Shown: positions 55,829 to 64,000, numbered from the stretch's first letter. The stretch is 64,000 nucleotides of DNA from Rariglobus sp041662485 (GCA_041662485.1 JBAZSJ010000023.1:10651-74650); one strand, 5' to 3'. Numbers and translations are program-made. Notes: generated from the sequence alone by a model not told the origin.

Positions 55829-58144
55829 TCAGTTGCCGCCGGTGACCGCTTCGAACGAGGTGCCGAAGCGCAGCTCGTCCCACTCGCTGGACTGGGTGTA
55901 GTTGCCCCAGGGGCCGTGACGCAGGCGGACGGTGTTGAAGGTGAAACCGGGGTCGTTGCGGATCGCGGCTTCGGTGCCGAGGGCCGGTTCGCCCGAGGCG
56001 AGGACGGGGTCCGCCCACACGCGGACGGTGTCGCCGGAGGTGGTGGCGTCCACGCGCGCGACGATGAGGTGGAGTCCGGCGTAGCTTGAGGCCGGGATGC
56101 CCACGTAGGCGGTGGAGGGCGTCTTCACCTGCCAGTCGCCGCTCGTTGCTTTGAAGACGAAGCCGTTCATCTCAAGGTAGGCTTCGCGACCGGAGCTGTA
56201 TTTCTTGACGAGGAACGAGAGCCAATACGTTTCGGAGGCGGCGCCGAAGGTTTTGGTCAACGTGCGGGTGACGGCTTGGTGGACGCCGTCGGTGTCGTAG
56301 ATGCGGAACCGATTGCCGGAGGTGGGGAGGCCCGCGTAGGCGTGGCTGCCGGAGAGGACCTCGGTGACGCCCGCGCCGCCGGAGACGGCCCAGGCGCCGG
56401 TCCAGCCGAAGCCGCCGCCGGCGGAGGCGAGGGCGCCCGTCGTGTAGTTGAAATCCTCATACGCCATGAGCCCGCCGTATTCGAGGGGGCCGATGTCGGT
56501 GCCGGCTCCCCGGGGGGCGGGGTTGCCGTCGAAGTCGGTGGTGGCGCCGAGCGCGGCGCCGGCGTCGATGGCGGGCGAGCCGGGTTGCAGGTGGAAATCG
56601 CCGGAGGCCGATGCCACCCAGGACGGCGAGGCGGTGGACGAATTCGCATCCTGGCCGGAAGCGGCCTGATAGGCCGCGAAGTCGCTGTAGCCTGTGCCCA
56701 GCCAGTTGATCATCGTGCCGGTTGTGCGGGTTTGAATGATGTTGTGGTCCGACTCGAACGTCTGGCCGGCGATGATTTCCGACACGGTGTAGCGGATATT
56801 CCAGGTGGACCAGATGATGTTGTTCTTGAATTCGCCGGAGACGGGCACATCGAAGATCACGCCCCATTGGGTGTTGTAGAACAGATTGTTGTGGACGCGG
56901 ATGTTGGCCATCGGCGTCTTCGGGAGCTTGGTGCCGTTGCCGAGGACGAGGCCGGTGTGCTGGCAGGTGTTCACGATGTTGTAGCGCACGGTGACGTTGG
57001 TCTGGCCGCGGTTTTCCCACATGCGCAGGGCGCTGGCGTTACCGACTCCCTCGAGGTAGTTGTATTCGACGATCGTGTCGTTCGTGTAGATGGCGATGCC
57101 GAAGGTCCCCTTGTAAACGCGGTTGCCCGAGACGAGTCCGCCGGTGCCGCTCTCGACGATGATGCAACCCTTGTTGGTGGTGTTGGTTTCGCGGCGGACG
57201 ACGTTGTCCTTCACGATGAAGTTGTTGAGCGTGCCCTTCAGGCCGTTGAGCTGGATGCAGTCGGGGCCGTCGTCGCCGCCTTTGTCGTAGAGGTGGTCGA
57301 TCTCGTTGGCGGTGACTTCGACGTTGTCGCTGTTTTGGACGTAGATGCCGTCGCCTTCGTGGTAACTGAGGCGGCTGTTGAGGAGGCGAAGACCGTCGGC
57401 GTTGTTGGCGTGGATGCCGGAGCCGGCGCGCGTGGTGTTGGAGCTGGAGGCGAAGAACTCGCAGCCGTCGAAGGTGTGGTAGTTCGAGGCGGATTCGACG
57501 ACGGCGATGCCGTAGTTGGACTTTTCGAGTCGGAGGCCCTGGAAGGTGAGGTAGTCGCGTCCGGTGGTGGACACGATGACGTGGTCGCGTTGGGCCGCGT
57601 TGTAGATTTTGCCGGTCACGTTGGGACTGCCGGAGGTGTCTTTGACATAAAGCGTGCCGGTGGCGGAGTCCCAAAAATACTGTGCGTCCGCGAGTGCCGC
57701 GACGGACGTGGCGCGGACCATGTAGGTGTCGTCCACCGTGACCATGCGGGTGGCGGTGGCGAGCGGCAGGCTGTAAACATCCGACCCGACGGAGGTCCAG
57801 CCGGAGGAGGGCAGCACGATGGCGGTGGTGAGGACCGGCTTGGCCCCGGTGCCGTAGGCGCCGTAGACGATGTGATTGGCGGAGGTGCCCGAGCCGGATG
57901 GGACGAGCGTGGCGTCGCGGTAGACGCCGCCGGATTTGAAGAGGATCTGGTCGCCGGCGGCGAGCGGGGTGGCGTTGACCTTGGCGACGGAGGCCCAGGC
58001 ATTGGCGTCGTCGAGACCGCTGGCGGCGTCGCTGCCGCCGGGTTTGACGTGGTAGGTGGCGGCGGAGGCAACGGCGGCGAGGAGGATCGCGCCGGCGAAG
58101 GACGTAATGAGTCCTTGAATACACTTGGTCGGGGAGGCTTTCAT
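55829..58144 (-). CDS. Exported right-handed beta-helix protein with C-terminal LamG-like domain
   Basis: 771 residues from the ATG at 58144. The signal peptide ends near residue 28 (AAVASAATYHV). YHVKPGGSDAASGLDDANAW is a pectate-lyase/chondroitinase B-type opening. The beta-helix (about 150-470) shows NosD-like coils: DGCEFFASSSNTTRAGSGIH, SRLSYHEGDGIYVQNSDNVE, DNVVRRETNTTNKGCIIVES. LQPGSPAIDAGAALG marks the end of the helix. The last 180 residues (LMAYEDFNYTTGALASAGGG, AYLEMNGFVFKATSGDWQVK) form a beta-sandwich. It is likely a secreted polysaccharide lyase or binding protein acting on pectin. An operator of the pectin set lies 84 bp upstream. Confidence 0.82.
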   Translation of the reverse strand: MKASPTKCIQGLITSFAGAILLAAVASAATYHVKPGGSDAASGLDDANAWASVAKVNATPLAAGDQILFKSGGVYRDATLVPSGSGTSANHIVYGAYGTGAKPVLTTAIVLPSSGWTSVGSDVYSLPLATATRMVTVDDTYMVRATSVAALADAQYFWDSATGTLYVKDTSGSPNVTGKIYNAAQRDHVIVSTTGRDYLTFQGLRLEKSNYGIAVVESASNYHTFDGCEFFASSSNTTRAGSGIHANNADGLRLLNSRLSYHEGDGIYVQNSDNVEVTANEIDHLYDKGGDDGPDCIQLNGLKGTLNNFIVKDNVVRRETNTTNKGCIIVESGTGGLVSGNRVYKGTFGIAIYTNDTIVEYNYLEGVGNASALRMWENRGQTNVTVRYNIVNTCQHTGLVLGNGTKLPKTPMANIRVHNNLFYNTQWGVIFDVPVSGEFKNNIIWSTWNIRYTVSEIIAGQTFESDHNIIQTRTTGTMINWLGTGYSDFAAYQAASGQDANSSTASPSWVASASGDFHLQPGSPAIDAGAALGATTDFDGNPAPRGAGTDIGPLEYGGLMAYEDFNYTTGALASAGGGFGWTGAWAVSGGAGVTEVLSGSHAYAGLPTSGNRFRIYDTDGVHQAVTRTLTKTFGAASETYWLSFLVKKYSSGREAYLEMNGFVFKATSGDWQVKTPSTAYVGIPASSYAGLHLIVARVDATTSGDTVRVWADPVLASGEPALGTEAAIRNDPGFTFNTVRLRHGPWGNYTQSSEWDELRFGTSFEAVTGGN

Positions 58145-58227
58145 GTCGGGTGGGTTTTTGGGGGTAAACGGAACGCGGAGCGCCCGTGTTGTCGGGCCAC
58201 GAGGGAGGCCGGGCAACGGGCGCGGGC

Positions 58228-58242
58228 GTTTACGCGTAATCC
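58228..58242. promoter_or_regulatory. Operator candidate GTTTACGCGTAATCC
   Basis: Member of the five-site set, in opposite orientation to the others, 84 bp upstream of the beta-helix gene. Confidence 0.7.
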
Positions 58243-58349
58243 CCGGGAGCGAGCGGGGGTGGAGGCGGTGTTCGGTCCGGCGGGCGTGGCGCGTCTCAAC
58301 CGGCCCGCGAAGGCGAAGAACTCCGGCGGCCGCCGGGGAGGCGGCGGGG

Positions 58350-59903
58350 TTATCGAGCTGAAGGAACGATCGGCTCGGGAGGGGGGCCGGGCGGTGATGC
58401 GTGAGATGGCCGGTCAAGTGGCTGACCGGACGGGCGGGCGGCGAAAGTGATGTCGCGGACGTGGGCCGTGCGCAGGAGGTCGGCGGGCCAGGCGTCCACG
58501 GGACGGCCTTCGCTGGTAATTTCGGAAAAGCTCACGCGGGCGACAACATGATCGGCGTCGTAGCCTTTGAGCACGATGCGCGCGGGCGGGCCGCGGAAGG
58601 AGATGCGGTGAAAACGCACGTCGGAGATGGATCCGCGACCGGGGGCGTAGCGGAGGCGCTCGGCCTCGTCGAGCGGGAGCCACCATTGGGCGGCGTTGTC
58701 GGGCGAGATGTGGTCCTGATGTTCGCGGGGCGTCCAGCGACGGGGGCCGCCGGGGACGAAGTATTCGGGCGGGCGGTCGGGGCTGTAGATGGAGAGGCCG
58801 ATGTAGAGGTCGGCGAATTCGTCGCGCAGATCCTCGACGCGGATGTCGGTGAAGGAGATGTCCTCGACGCGGGAGACGCCGGCGTTGTGGATGCTGAAGG
58901 CGGCGCCACGGAGCACATGGATGATGTCGCAATCGCGGAAATGCACGCCGCGCAAGGCGCGGTTGTTCAACTCGAAGCCGATCTCGAAGGCGTTTCCGGG
59001 GATGTCGTTCCAGAGAACACAGCGTTCGACCGTGATGTTCTCCATCACGCCGTCGGGATCGGGATCCCATTTGCCGGCCTTGATGGCGATGCAGTCGTCG
59101 GCGTTGCGCAGGAAGCAGTCGGCGATGGCGACGTGGGAGGAACTGAGGATGTCGATGCCGTCGGAGTTGGCGCGCCAGCCGACGATGCGCACGCGCCGGA
59201 TATCGACGTGGTTGGAAAAACTCAGGTGCAGGCTCCACTCGAAGGTGTCGAGCAGGAGCACGTCCTCGATCACGACGCGGGTGCTGCGGCGCACGTAGAG
59301 GGTGTTTTTGCGAACATCGCGGGTGGATTGGTCGAGCACCCCCGGCCCCCAGACGCGCACGTCCTCGGCGTTTTCGATCACGAGCCGGCCGCGCACCACC
59401 GCGCCGCCTTCGAGGAAGACACGCTGGCCGCTGGCGACCTTGATTTCGCCGGCCTCGTGGATGCGGCCGGCGGCAAAGACTCGGGTGCGCGAGTCGGGGG
59501 CGGGCGTCGGGACGGGAGCGTCGTAAAAAAGGAGCAGCGGGGCGTCGAGATCGCCGTTGAACTCGACGCTGACGCTCGCGTGCCGTTCCAGGTTAAAAAA
59601 TATCCTGTTTCCAACCACACGGGGCTTGATGCCGAGGGCGAGCGGACGCACGACGACGGATTCGACGGGGACCGTGACGGCAATCTCGACCGCGACGCCG
59701 GGCGCGCCGGCGGCGCGGACGATGTGGCCCTTCGGACTGTCGAGGACGACCTGTTCACGACCGTCGAGGAGGCAGTGGTAACGCGCGGAACGCGGCACCT
59801 CGGGGGCGTAAACAAACGGTTCGGCGGCCGGGAGGGCGCCGCCGGCCAGCACGCCGAGCACGAGGGACGCGAACAGGCGCAGGGAGGAGTTTTTCAGGGG
59901 CAT
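58350..59903 (-). CDS. GH28-family polygalacturonase-like hydrolase, exported
   Basis: 517 residues. A signal peptide ends near residue 27 (GGALPAAEP). A beta-sandwich N-terminal domain (about 30-140) is followed by the beta-helix: VWGPGVLDQSTRDVRKNTLY, LLLDTFEWSLHLSFSNHVDI, WRANSDGIDILSSSHVAIAD, NADDCIAIKAGKWDPDPDG. The Asp of NSDGIDI and the Asp pair of NADDCIAIK match the three catalytic Asp of GH28 (also GH49). ERCVLWNDIPGNAFEIGFEL follows. The last 30 residues are Pro-rich. It would hydrolyse polygalacturonan or a related polymer outside the cytoplasm. An operator candidate lies 59 bp upstream. Confidence 0.85.
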   Translation of the reverse strand: MPLKNSSLRLFASLVLGVLAGGALPAAEPFVYAPEVPRSARYHCLLDGREQVVLDSPKGHIVRAAGAPGVAVEIAVTVPVESVVVRPLALGIKPRVVGNRIFFNLERHASVSVEFNGDLDAPLLLFYDAPVPTPAPDSRTRVFAAGRIHEAGEIKVASGQRVFLEGGAVVRGRLVIENAEDVRVWGPGVLDQSTRDVRKNTLYVRRSTRVVIEDVLLLDTFEWSLHLSFSNHVDIRRVRIVGWRANSDGIDILSSSHVAIADCFLRNADDCIAIKAGKWDPDPDGVMENITVERCVLWNDIPGNAFEIGFELNNRALRGVHFRDCDIIHVLRGAAFSIHNAGVSRVEDISFTDIRVEDLRDEFADLYIGLSIYSPDRPPEYFVPGGPRRWTPREHQDHISPDNAAQWWLPLDEAERLRYAPGRGSISDVRFHRISFRGPPARIVLKGYDADHVVARVSFSEITSEGRPVDAWPADLLRTAHVRDITFAARPSGQPLDRPSHASPPGPPPEPIVPSAR

Positions 59904-59961
59904 CGAAGAGGGTTGCGGCGGAGGATCGCCCGTGCGCGCGCCATGGGCAAAGCCGCCTTGG

Positions 59962-59976
59962 GGTTACCCGTAAACC
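59962..59976. promoter_or_regulatory. Operator candidate GGTTACCCGTAAACC
   Basis: Member of the five-site set, 59 bp upstream of the GH28 gene. It is inside the 33-bp block (59945-59977) that also occurs upstream of MFS copy 2 at 52789-52821 with one mismatch. Confidence 0.7.
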
Positions 59977-60062
59977 TTGACCTCCGTCAAGCTGGCGGGC
60001 GGATGGCGGCGGTGGTTGCGCGGAGCACGCGGGGGTGCCGCCGCCGCGGTTCGGCGGCCTGG

Positions 60063-61178
60063 TCAGGCGGTGGCCGCGCGCAGGTCGTCCGTCTTCACCA
60101 GCGCCACGTCGATGCGGCCGCGCACGGTCGTGGTGTAAACGATCACGCTGTCGTCCGCGCAAAACTGCGGGTGCGGATCGAGGTGATACCAGCCGCGTTC
60201 CACCGCCGGCTCCGGCAGCGCAGTGACGATAGCCACTTCGCGGCCCGTGACCGTATCAAAGAACGCCACCCGGCAGCCGGTGCGGTTCCACGAATACGTG
60301 CCGATGTCGCCGACCAGGTGGCGTCCGCAGCGGCTGGAGTGCGAATGGCAGGTGCCGGCGGGCCAAACGACGGCCGCCTCGCCGGTCACGATGTCGACCT
60401 TGCAGGTGCCGCGGGCGTAATCGACATACCAGATGAAGCGACCGCCCGCGTCCCACCATTCGTGCGCCACCGAGGGGGAATGCGCGAAGAGCGGCCGCGC
60501 CGGGCGGTCGCGGCCGATCAGCCAGATGCGGTTGTCGTAATCGTGGCGTTTGCCGGTGGCCACATCGGTCCACCAGTCCTGCGCCAGGAGCACGAGGTCG
60601 GGATCGACCGGGCTGAACTGGGCGTGGTTGTAGCAGCGGTCAAAGGTCTGCCAGACCTTGAAATCGCCGCCGTCCAGCGGGAGGCTGCCGGAGCACCATT
60701 CGTCGCCAAAGTGCGCGTCGATGAAAAACTCGCGTCCGTCGGCCGAACGCGTGAGGTGGGTGGCGAGGCGTTTGCCGTAACGGTTGCGATGAATCCCGGC
60801 CGGCACGCGGTTGACCAGCACGGGGCGCGCACCGGGCGAGGGCGCCCGGGAATACACGGAGTAGTTAGAACACCAATACACCGTGCCGTCGGCCCCGTCC
60901 ACGAAGGGCGAGGCGTCGCGGAACTGGGTCTCGGGACAGGCGGTGACGGTGCCCGCGACCAGATCGGCGACCGCCAGGGTGCGCCCGTTTTCCGCGCTGC
61001 CGGCGGGGGGATGCGCCGTGTAGAACCAGAGATAACGGCCGTCGGCGGTCAGGGACGGACTGGTGAAATAGAACGATTGCTGCACCGGCGCGAGACGAGG
61101 CGCCAGCAAGTGGCTGGTTATCCCCGAAACGGGGTCGGTCCAGGGTTCGAATAAATCGCGGTTGTCGAAGGGGATCAT
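60063..61178 (-). CDS. Oligogalacturonide lyase-like beta-propeller protein
   Basis: 371 residues, no signal peptide. Propeller-type repeats: FYFTSPSLTADGRYLWFYTA, DASPFVDGADGTVYWCSNYS, SPVDPDLVLLAQDWWTD and LDPHPQFCADDSVIVYTTTV. His residues in HAQFSPVD, HEWWDAGG, CHSHSSRCGRHLVGD and LDPHPQF recall the metal site of PL22 oligogalacturonate lyases, with variation from the protein at 21660. It is probably cytoplasmic and cleaves short uronate oligomers. An operator of the pectin set lies 175 bp upstream. It is grouped with the GH28 and beta-helix genes on the same strand. Confidence 0.75.
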   Translation of the reverse strand: MIPFDNRDLFEPWTDPVSGITSHLLAPRLAPVQQSFYFTSPSLTADGRYLWFYTAHPPAGSAENGRTLAVADLVAGTVTACPETQFRDASPFVDGADGTVYWCSNYSVYSRAPSPGARPVLVNRVPAGIHRNRYGKRLATHLTRSADGREFFIDAHFGDEWCSGSLPLDGGDFKVWQTFDRCYNHAQFSPVDPDLVLLAQDWWTDVATGKRHDYDNRIWLIGRDRPARPLFAHSPSVAHEWWDAGGRFIWYVDYARGTCKVDIVTGEAAVVWPAGTCHSHSSRCGRHLVGDIGTYSWNRTGCRVAFFDTVTGREVAIVTALPEPAVERGWYHLDPHPQFCADDSVIVYTTTVRGRIDVALVKTDDLRAATA

Positions 61179-61352
61179 GAAGGAAGGGGCGCGCGGAAGG
61201 GGAGATACGATTTTGTGGTGATTCAGCCTCTGCCGGAGCTTGGCCGGAAAGATAAGGGTAAACCTGACACCTTTCCCGAGCCTCCTTTTCCGCTCCGAAA
61301 ACCAAGGGGAAACGCATTGGCCCCTTCGGGGCCCCGGTCAAAACCGGGTTGA

Positions 61353-61367
61353 GGTTACGCGTAAACC
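61353..61367. promoter_or_regulatory. Operator candidate GGTTACGCGTAAACC
   Basis: Same 15-mer as at 52806-52820, 175 bp upstream of the propeller gene. A possible half-site, GGGTAAACC, lies near 61256. Confidence 0.65.
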
Positions 61368-61499
61368 CGAATGCGCGGCGCAGCATCTCGGACGCGATTG
61401 CGGCGGGATGAGGCTGCGTCGGCCGGACGGCTGCGAAGCGTTGGCCGTCCAGGCGGCGCGCCTCGCGCGTCATCGCGGCGTAAAGGCCGCTACATACAA

Positions 61500-61720
61500 T
61501 CAGGGGAGGCAGGCGCCGTCGTGTTTTTTGGGAGGGGTGTTGTCGAAGCGCAGGATGTCGTGGCTTTCGGGACTGATGCGAAAGACCCGCCAGCGATCAT
61601 TTCCGGCCGGACCGGGGTTCATGGTGGGCATCCCGGCAACAAGTGTGAAGTGAGAGTGCGGCCAAAAGACATGGAGAGCGCGAACATCGCGGATCAATCC
61701 CGGGGTGGGGCGAGTGCTGG
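61500..61720 (-). pseudogene. Possible C-terminal gene remnant in a 668-bp gap
   Basis: In the gap 61179-61846 one minus-strand frame reads protein-like sequence with a natural stop: DVRALHVFWPHSHFTLVAGM, PTMNPGPAGNDRWRVFRISP, ESHDILRFDNTPPKKHDGAC. I do not recognise the family and no start is evident. The rest of the gap holds the operator at 61353 and otherwise nothing identifiable. Confidence 0.35.
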
Positions 61721-61846
61721 CCACAACGGCTCCGGCTGAGGCAATGTGGGGAGTTTTTTGGCAGCCTCGGGATCGCGGCCGCGGAGACGACGGGAATATT
61801 CGCGCGGCCGAGTTCACTCGGACGGAAGTGGCTCGGCAACAGGGGG

Positions 61847-62998
61847 TTATTTCGGCGGCGGCAGGGCTTTCCAGATCGGGCCGTCGGGCATAAACGGAAG
61901 CGTGTTTTGGGTTTGCTCGACCTTGGAATCGGCGACCCTGAAAACAGGCAGAAGGGGATTCCCCTTGGCGTCCTTTTCATAGCTCACGCCTTCCTGTTCG
62001 AAGAGAAGCATGGCGCAGAACGCACCGCCGGGTCCTTCGGAAAAAACGATGTCGAGGTCGTAAAACAGACCGGCGCGCAGTTCGACGCGGTTGCCGACGA
62101 CGACGCCCCCGCGGTGTTTGATAATCCAGGGGCCTTGACTGTAGTTGTAGCTGTAGGCGGGAGATTGGGGGCGGTCGGTTTTGAAGTTGGAAACCTTGCC
62201 GCCACCCGCGTCCAAAACGAGACGTCCGTCGATGCGCACGGCGAGGAAATCGTCGCCCGTGCCCACGAAGCGATAGGCTCCCGTGGCCGGCGGGCTGACC
62301 TTGCCTTTGTAGTGCGCGATCCAGGCGTTGGGCTGGATCGTTTTTTCCACCCCGTAGGCTTTGGGCGCCTCGGCTGCCGGCATCATGGGGACGAAGATCT
62401 GGGTGGCATACAGCACGGTGGGGGCTTGGAAAAACTCGGAGAGGGAACGGCTGTTCCATCCGCTTCTGACGAAGTTGGCGGTCTCGGTGAGGGCGAGGCG
62501 GCCGGGGCCGAGTTTTTCGAGGTCGGGGTTGGGCTTGCGGGTTCTGAATTGTTTCAGGTCGTAGAGCCGGCCGACGAGGGTGCCGCCGGGCCGGGCCTCC
62601 TTGAAGCCGAAGGCTGGCATGATGGGGGCCTTGAGGGAGGTGCCGGCGCCGGAGCCGGAGGAGGCGGGGCCGGAGTTGAGCTGAGGACCGCCGAGGCCGG
62701 AGTCCGGGTTTGAGGGGAGGTCGGGGAGGGAGACGGCGGCGTTGGGGGTGTCGACGGAGAGGCGTTTGGTGAGGGTGTCGAGCTTGGGCTGGGTGTTGGA
62801 CATCTTCACGGGGCGGCGGATCTCGGAGGTGCCGCCGTCGCCGCCTTTGAACAGGGCCTTGCGCTGGGGCTGGACGGAGCTGACGACGTAAACGGTGGCG
62901 CCGACGATGATGAAGACGTGAACGATGATGCTGATGAGCATCGAGCCCGCACCCGCGCGCTTCAGATAACGGACGACTTTGGTTTTGAAATCAGGCAT
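61847..62998 (-). CDS. TonB-like membrane-anchored protein with PA14-like domain
   Basis: 383 residues. The N-terminus is cytoplasmic and basic (PDFKTKVVRYLKRAG), followed by one membrane helix (SMLISIIVHVFIIVGATVYV). A Gly/Pro/Ser-rich linker (about 50-150) leads to a beta-rich domain at about 185-345 with PNAWIAHYKGKVSPPATGAY, RFVGTGDDFLAVRIDGRLVL and ELRAGLFYDLDIVFSEGPGG, the pattern of PA14 carbohydrate-binding modules. It is 13 bp after ExbD and co-directional with ExbB-ExbD-ExbD. The topology is that of TonB, but the periplasmic end is PA14-like instead of a TonB C-terminal domain. It may transmit force to, or sense, an envelope glycan partner; this is inference. Confidence 0.8.
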   Translation of the reverse strand: MPDFKTKVVRYLKRAGAGSMLISIIVHVFIIVGATVYVVSSVQPQRKALFKGGDGGTSEIRRPVKMSNTQPKLDTLTKRLSVDTPNAAVSLPDLPSNPDSGLGGPQLNSGPASSGSGAGTSLKAPIMPAFGFKEARPGGTLVGRLYDLKQFRTRKPNPDLEKLGPGRLALTETANFVRSGWNSRSLSEFFQAPTVLYATQIFVPMMPAAEAPKAYGVEKTIQPNAWIAHYKGKVSPPATGAYRFVGTGDDFLAVRIDGRLVLDAGGGKVSNFKTDRPQSPAYSYNYSQGPWIIKHRGGVVVGNRVELRAGLFYDLDIVFSEGPGGAFCAMLLFEQEGVSYEKDAKGNPLLPVFRVADSKVEQTQNTLPFMPDGPIWKALPPPK

Positions 62999-63011
62999 CT
63001 GGGGGAGGGGT

Positions 63012-63470
63012 TCAGAAGCCGTCGTCGACGGTGAAGGTGACGTTGTCGATGGCGGCGGCGGCGAGGACGTTGAGCACGTCGATGGTGCGGAAGTAGGGGG
63101 CCTTGGGGTCGCTGGAAATGGTGACCAGGAGCGTGGTCCTGGCGTTGACGGCGTTTTCCTTGAGGCGCTTGAGGGTGTCCGTGAGCGAGGGCAGCTCGGA
63201 GTCGTCGGGGCCGTCGAACGGGGCGTCGTTGAGGAGAACCTGGCCGGCGGCGTCGATGCCGATGGTCTGCTCGTCGGGAAAATCGACCGCCGCCGAGGTG
63301 GTGGCGCTGCCGGGGAGCTTGGTGTTGAGCTCGGCCTCGACCTTGATCGCGGCGGTGAGCGACATGAAAAACACGAGCACGACGAAAACGACGTCGATCA
63401 TGGGCGCGATTTGGAAGCCCAGGTCGGAGCCGGCTTCGGCGGAATGTCTTCGGCGGTGATGGCGGCTCAT
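63012..63470 (-). CDS. ExbD/TolR-family biopolymer transport protein
   Basis: 152 residues. A basic cytoplasmic start (SRHHRRRHSAEAGSD) precedes the ExbD signature helix with the functional Asp (FQIAPMIDVVFVVLVFFM). A periplasmic domain follows (DFPDEQTIGIDAAGQVLLND, LLVTISSDPKAPYFRTIDVL). It works with ExbB to use proton motive force. It starts 6 bp after the preceding ExbD gene and is followed by the PA14-like protein. Its first 85 residues are almost duplicated in the remnant at 55020-55283. Confidence 0.93.
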   Translation of the reverse strand: MSRHHRRRHSAEAGSDLGFQIAPMIDVVFVVLVFFMSLTAAIKVEAELNTKLPGSATTSAAVDFPDEQTIGIDAAGQVLLNDAPFDGPDDSELPSLTDTLKRLKENAVNARTTLLVTISSDPKAPYFRTIDVLNVLAAAAIDNVTFTVDDGF

Positions 63471-63476
63471 GGCGGG

Positions 63477-63905
63477 TCAGCGGGGGGAGGCGGCGAAGGT
63501 GATGTCGGCGATGCCGGCCGAGGCTGCGGCGGCCATGGCGAGGGAGATCTGCTCGGCGGGGACCAGGCGGTCGCCGCGGATGACGAGCCGGTGTTTCTTG
63601 GTGGCGCTTTGGAGCTGGGCCAGGACCGGCACGATGGGATCAAGCCGCTCGTAGGTTTTGTCCTCGAAGACAAAGGCGGCGTGTTTTTTGGCCTGGTCCC
63701 AACGGACGTTGATGATGGATTCGTCGCGCGCGTTGTCGCGCTTGGAGGCGTTGTGGGCCACGGGCAGCGTGATGGATTTGTCCACGCGGGCGACCTGCTT
63801 GGTGATCGAGCTCATGAAGAAGATGAGCAGCACGAGCAGCACGTCGATCATCGGCGCGATTTGGAATTCCGGCTCCTCGCCGTCTCCTGAGCCTCCTCCT
63901 GCCAT
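63477..63905 (-). CDS. ExbD/TolR-family biopolymer transport protein (second copy)
   Basis: 142 residues. The membrane segment with Asp is EFQIAPMIDVLLVLLIFFMS. The periplasmic part has VDKSITLPVAHNASKRDNAR, KHRLVIRGDRLVPAEQISLA and ends ADITFAASPR. The ExbB-ExbD-ExbD order suggests a heteromeric ExbD pair, as seen in several Verrucomicrobiota. It begins 25 bp after the ExbB stop. Its tail has a remnant duplicate at 55300-55402. Confidence 0.93.
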   Translation of the reverse strand: MAGGGSGDGEEPEFQIAPMIDVLLVLLIFFMSSITKQVARVDKSITLPVAHNASKRDNARDESIINVRWDQAKKHAAFVFEDKTYERLDPIVPVLAQLQSATKKHRLVIRGDRLVPAEQISLAMAAAASAGIADITFAASPR

Positions 63906-63929
63906 GGTGGTGGTGCGGGTTGAGGGTTA

Positions 63930-64000
63930 TCAGGCCGAGGCGGGAGCCTGGGCGCGGGGAGGAGACGGGATGAACGCGTCGGCTTCCAGGCGCAGGCCCT
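63930..64000 (-). CDS. C-terminal end of a MotA/TolQ/ExbB-type protein (cut by window edge)
   Basis: Only 23 codons are in the window: LRLEADAFIPSPPRAQAPAS before a TGA TAA double stop. The call rests mainly on position directly upstream of two ExbD genes and on the LRLEADAF-type end common to ExbB proteins of this group. Confidence 0.5.
   Translation of the reverse strand, partial: GLRLEADAFIPSPPRAQAPASA

Overview
The window looks like a chromosomal segment from a GC-rich Verrucomicrobiota bacterium, most likely Opitutaceae-like. The evidence is a Verru_Chthon cassette protein A, two exported repeat proteins ending in PEP-CTERM sorting signals, prepilin-type proteins, many LacI/XylR-type regulators beside glycoside hydrolases, and an ExbB/ExbD cluster with a PA14-like partner. 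Most start codons have no Shine-Dalgarno sequence. The genus is inferred from gene content, not proven.

Layout. 1-15 kb (minus strand): three related GH5 enzymes, an SGNH sialate-O-acetylesterase-like esterase, a GH125 alpha-mannosidase, Verru_Chthon protein A with a small exported partner, and a large PEP-CTERM repeat protein; this reads as a mannan/hemicellulose locus. 15-24 kb: an FAD-dependent oxidoreductase divergent from a frameshifted LacI gene, then a patchy region with a 201-bp inverted-repeat element, gene remnants, a Gfo/Idh oxidoreductase and an oligogalacturonide-lyase-like propeller. 23-27 kb: a GH116 gene translationally coupled to its own LacI gene. 27-30 kb: housekeeping rng (RNase G/E) and rodA. 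30-36 kb: a ROK kinase, GH2 beta-mannosidase and SIS isomerase operon, divergent from a XylR-type regulator. 36-42 kb: a LacZ-type GH2 divergent from a pectate-lyase-fold protein, plus an unknown probable propeller. 42-52 kb: two LacI regulators, an alginate-lyase-family enzyme, a PEP-CTERM protein, an SDR epimerase, an SGNH hydrolase, a prepilin-like protein and two tandem MFS permeases. 53-56 kb: an EamA transporter, then an ordered graveyard of truncated genes. 56-61 kb: a beta-helix protein, a GH28 polygalacturonase and a second oligogalacturonide-lyase-like protein. 62-64 kb: a PA14-like protein with ExbD, ExbD and the tail of ExbB.

How it fits together: the window is a run of polysaccharide-utilisation modules. 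Exported esterases, GHs and lyases release oligosaccharides, ExbBD and MFS proteins move them, and cytoplasmic GHs, isomerases and dehydrogenases finish catabolism. Each module appears to carry its own palindromic operator. The clearest are five GTTTACGSGTAAYCC sites at 52.8-61.4 kb and four TTCKCWCTGGAGAA-like sites at 45.9-51.3 kb, which delimit two putative regulons (pectin/uronate and alginate-like).

Caution: five apparent frameshifts (near 2845, 18570, 54340, 54735 and 55305) would each be repaired by one extra base in a G or C run. Under-called homopolymers may therefore explain several of the 'pseudogenes'.
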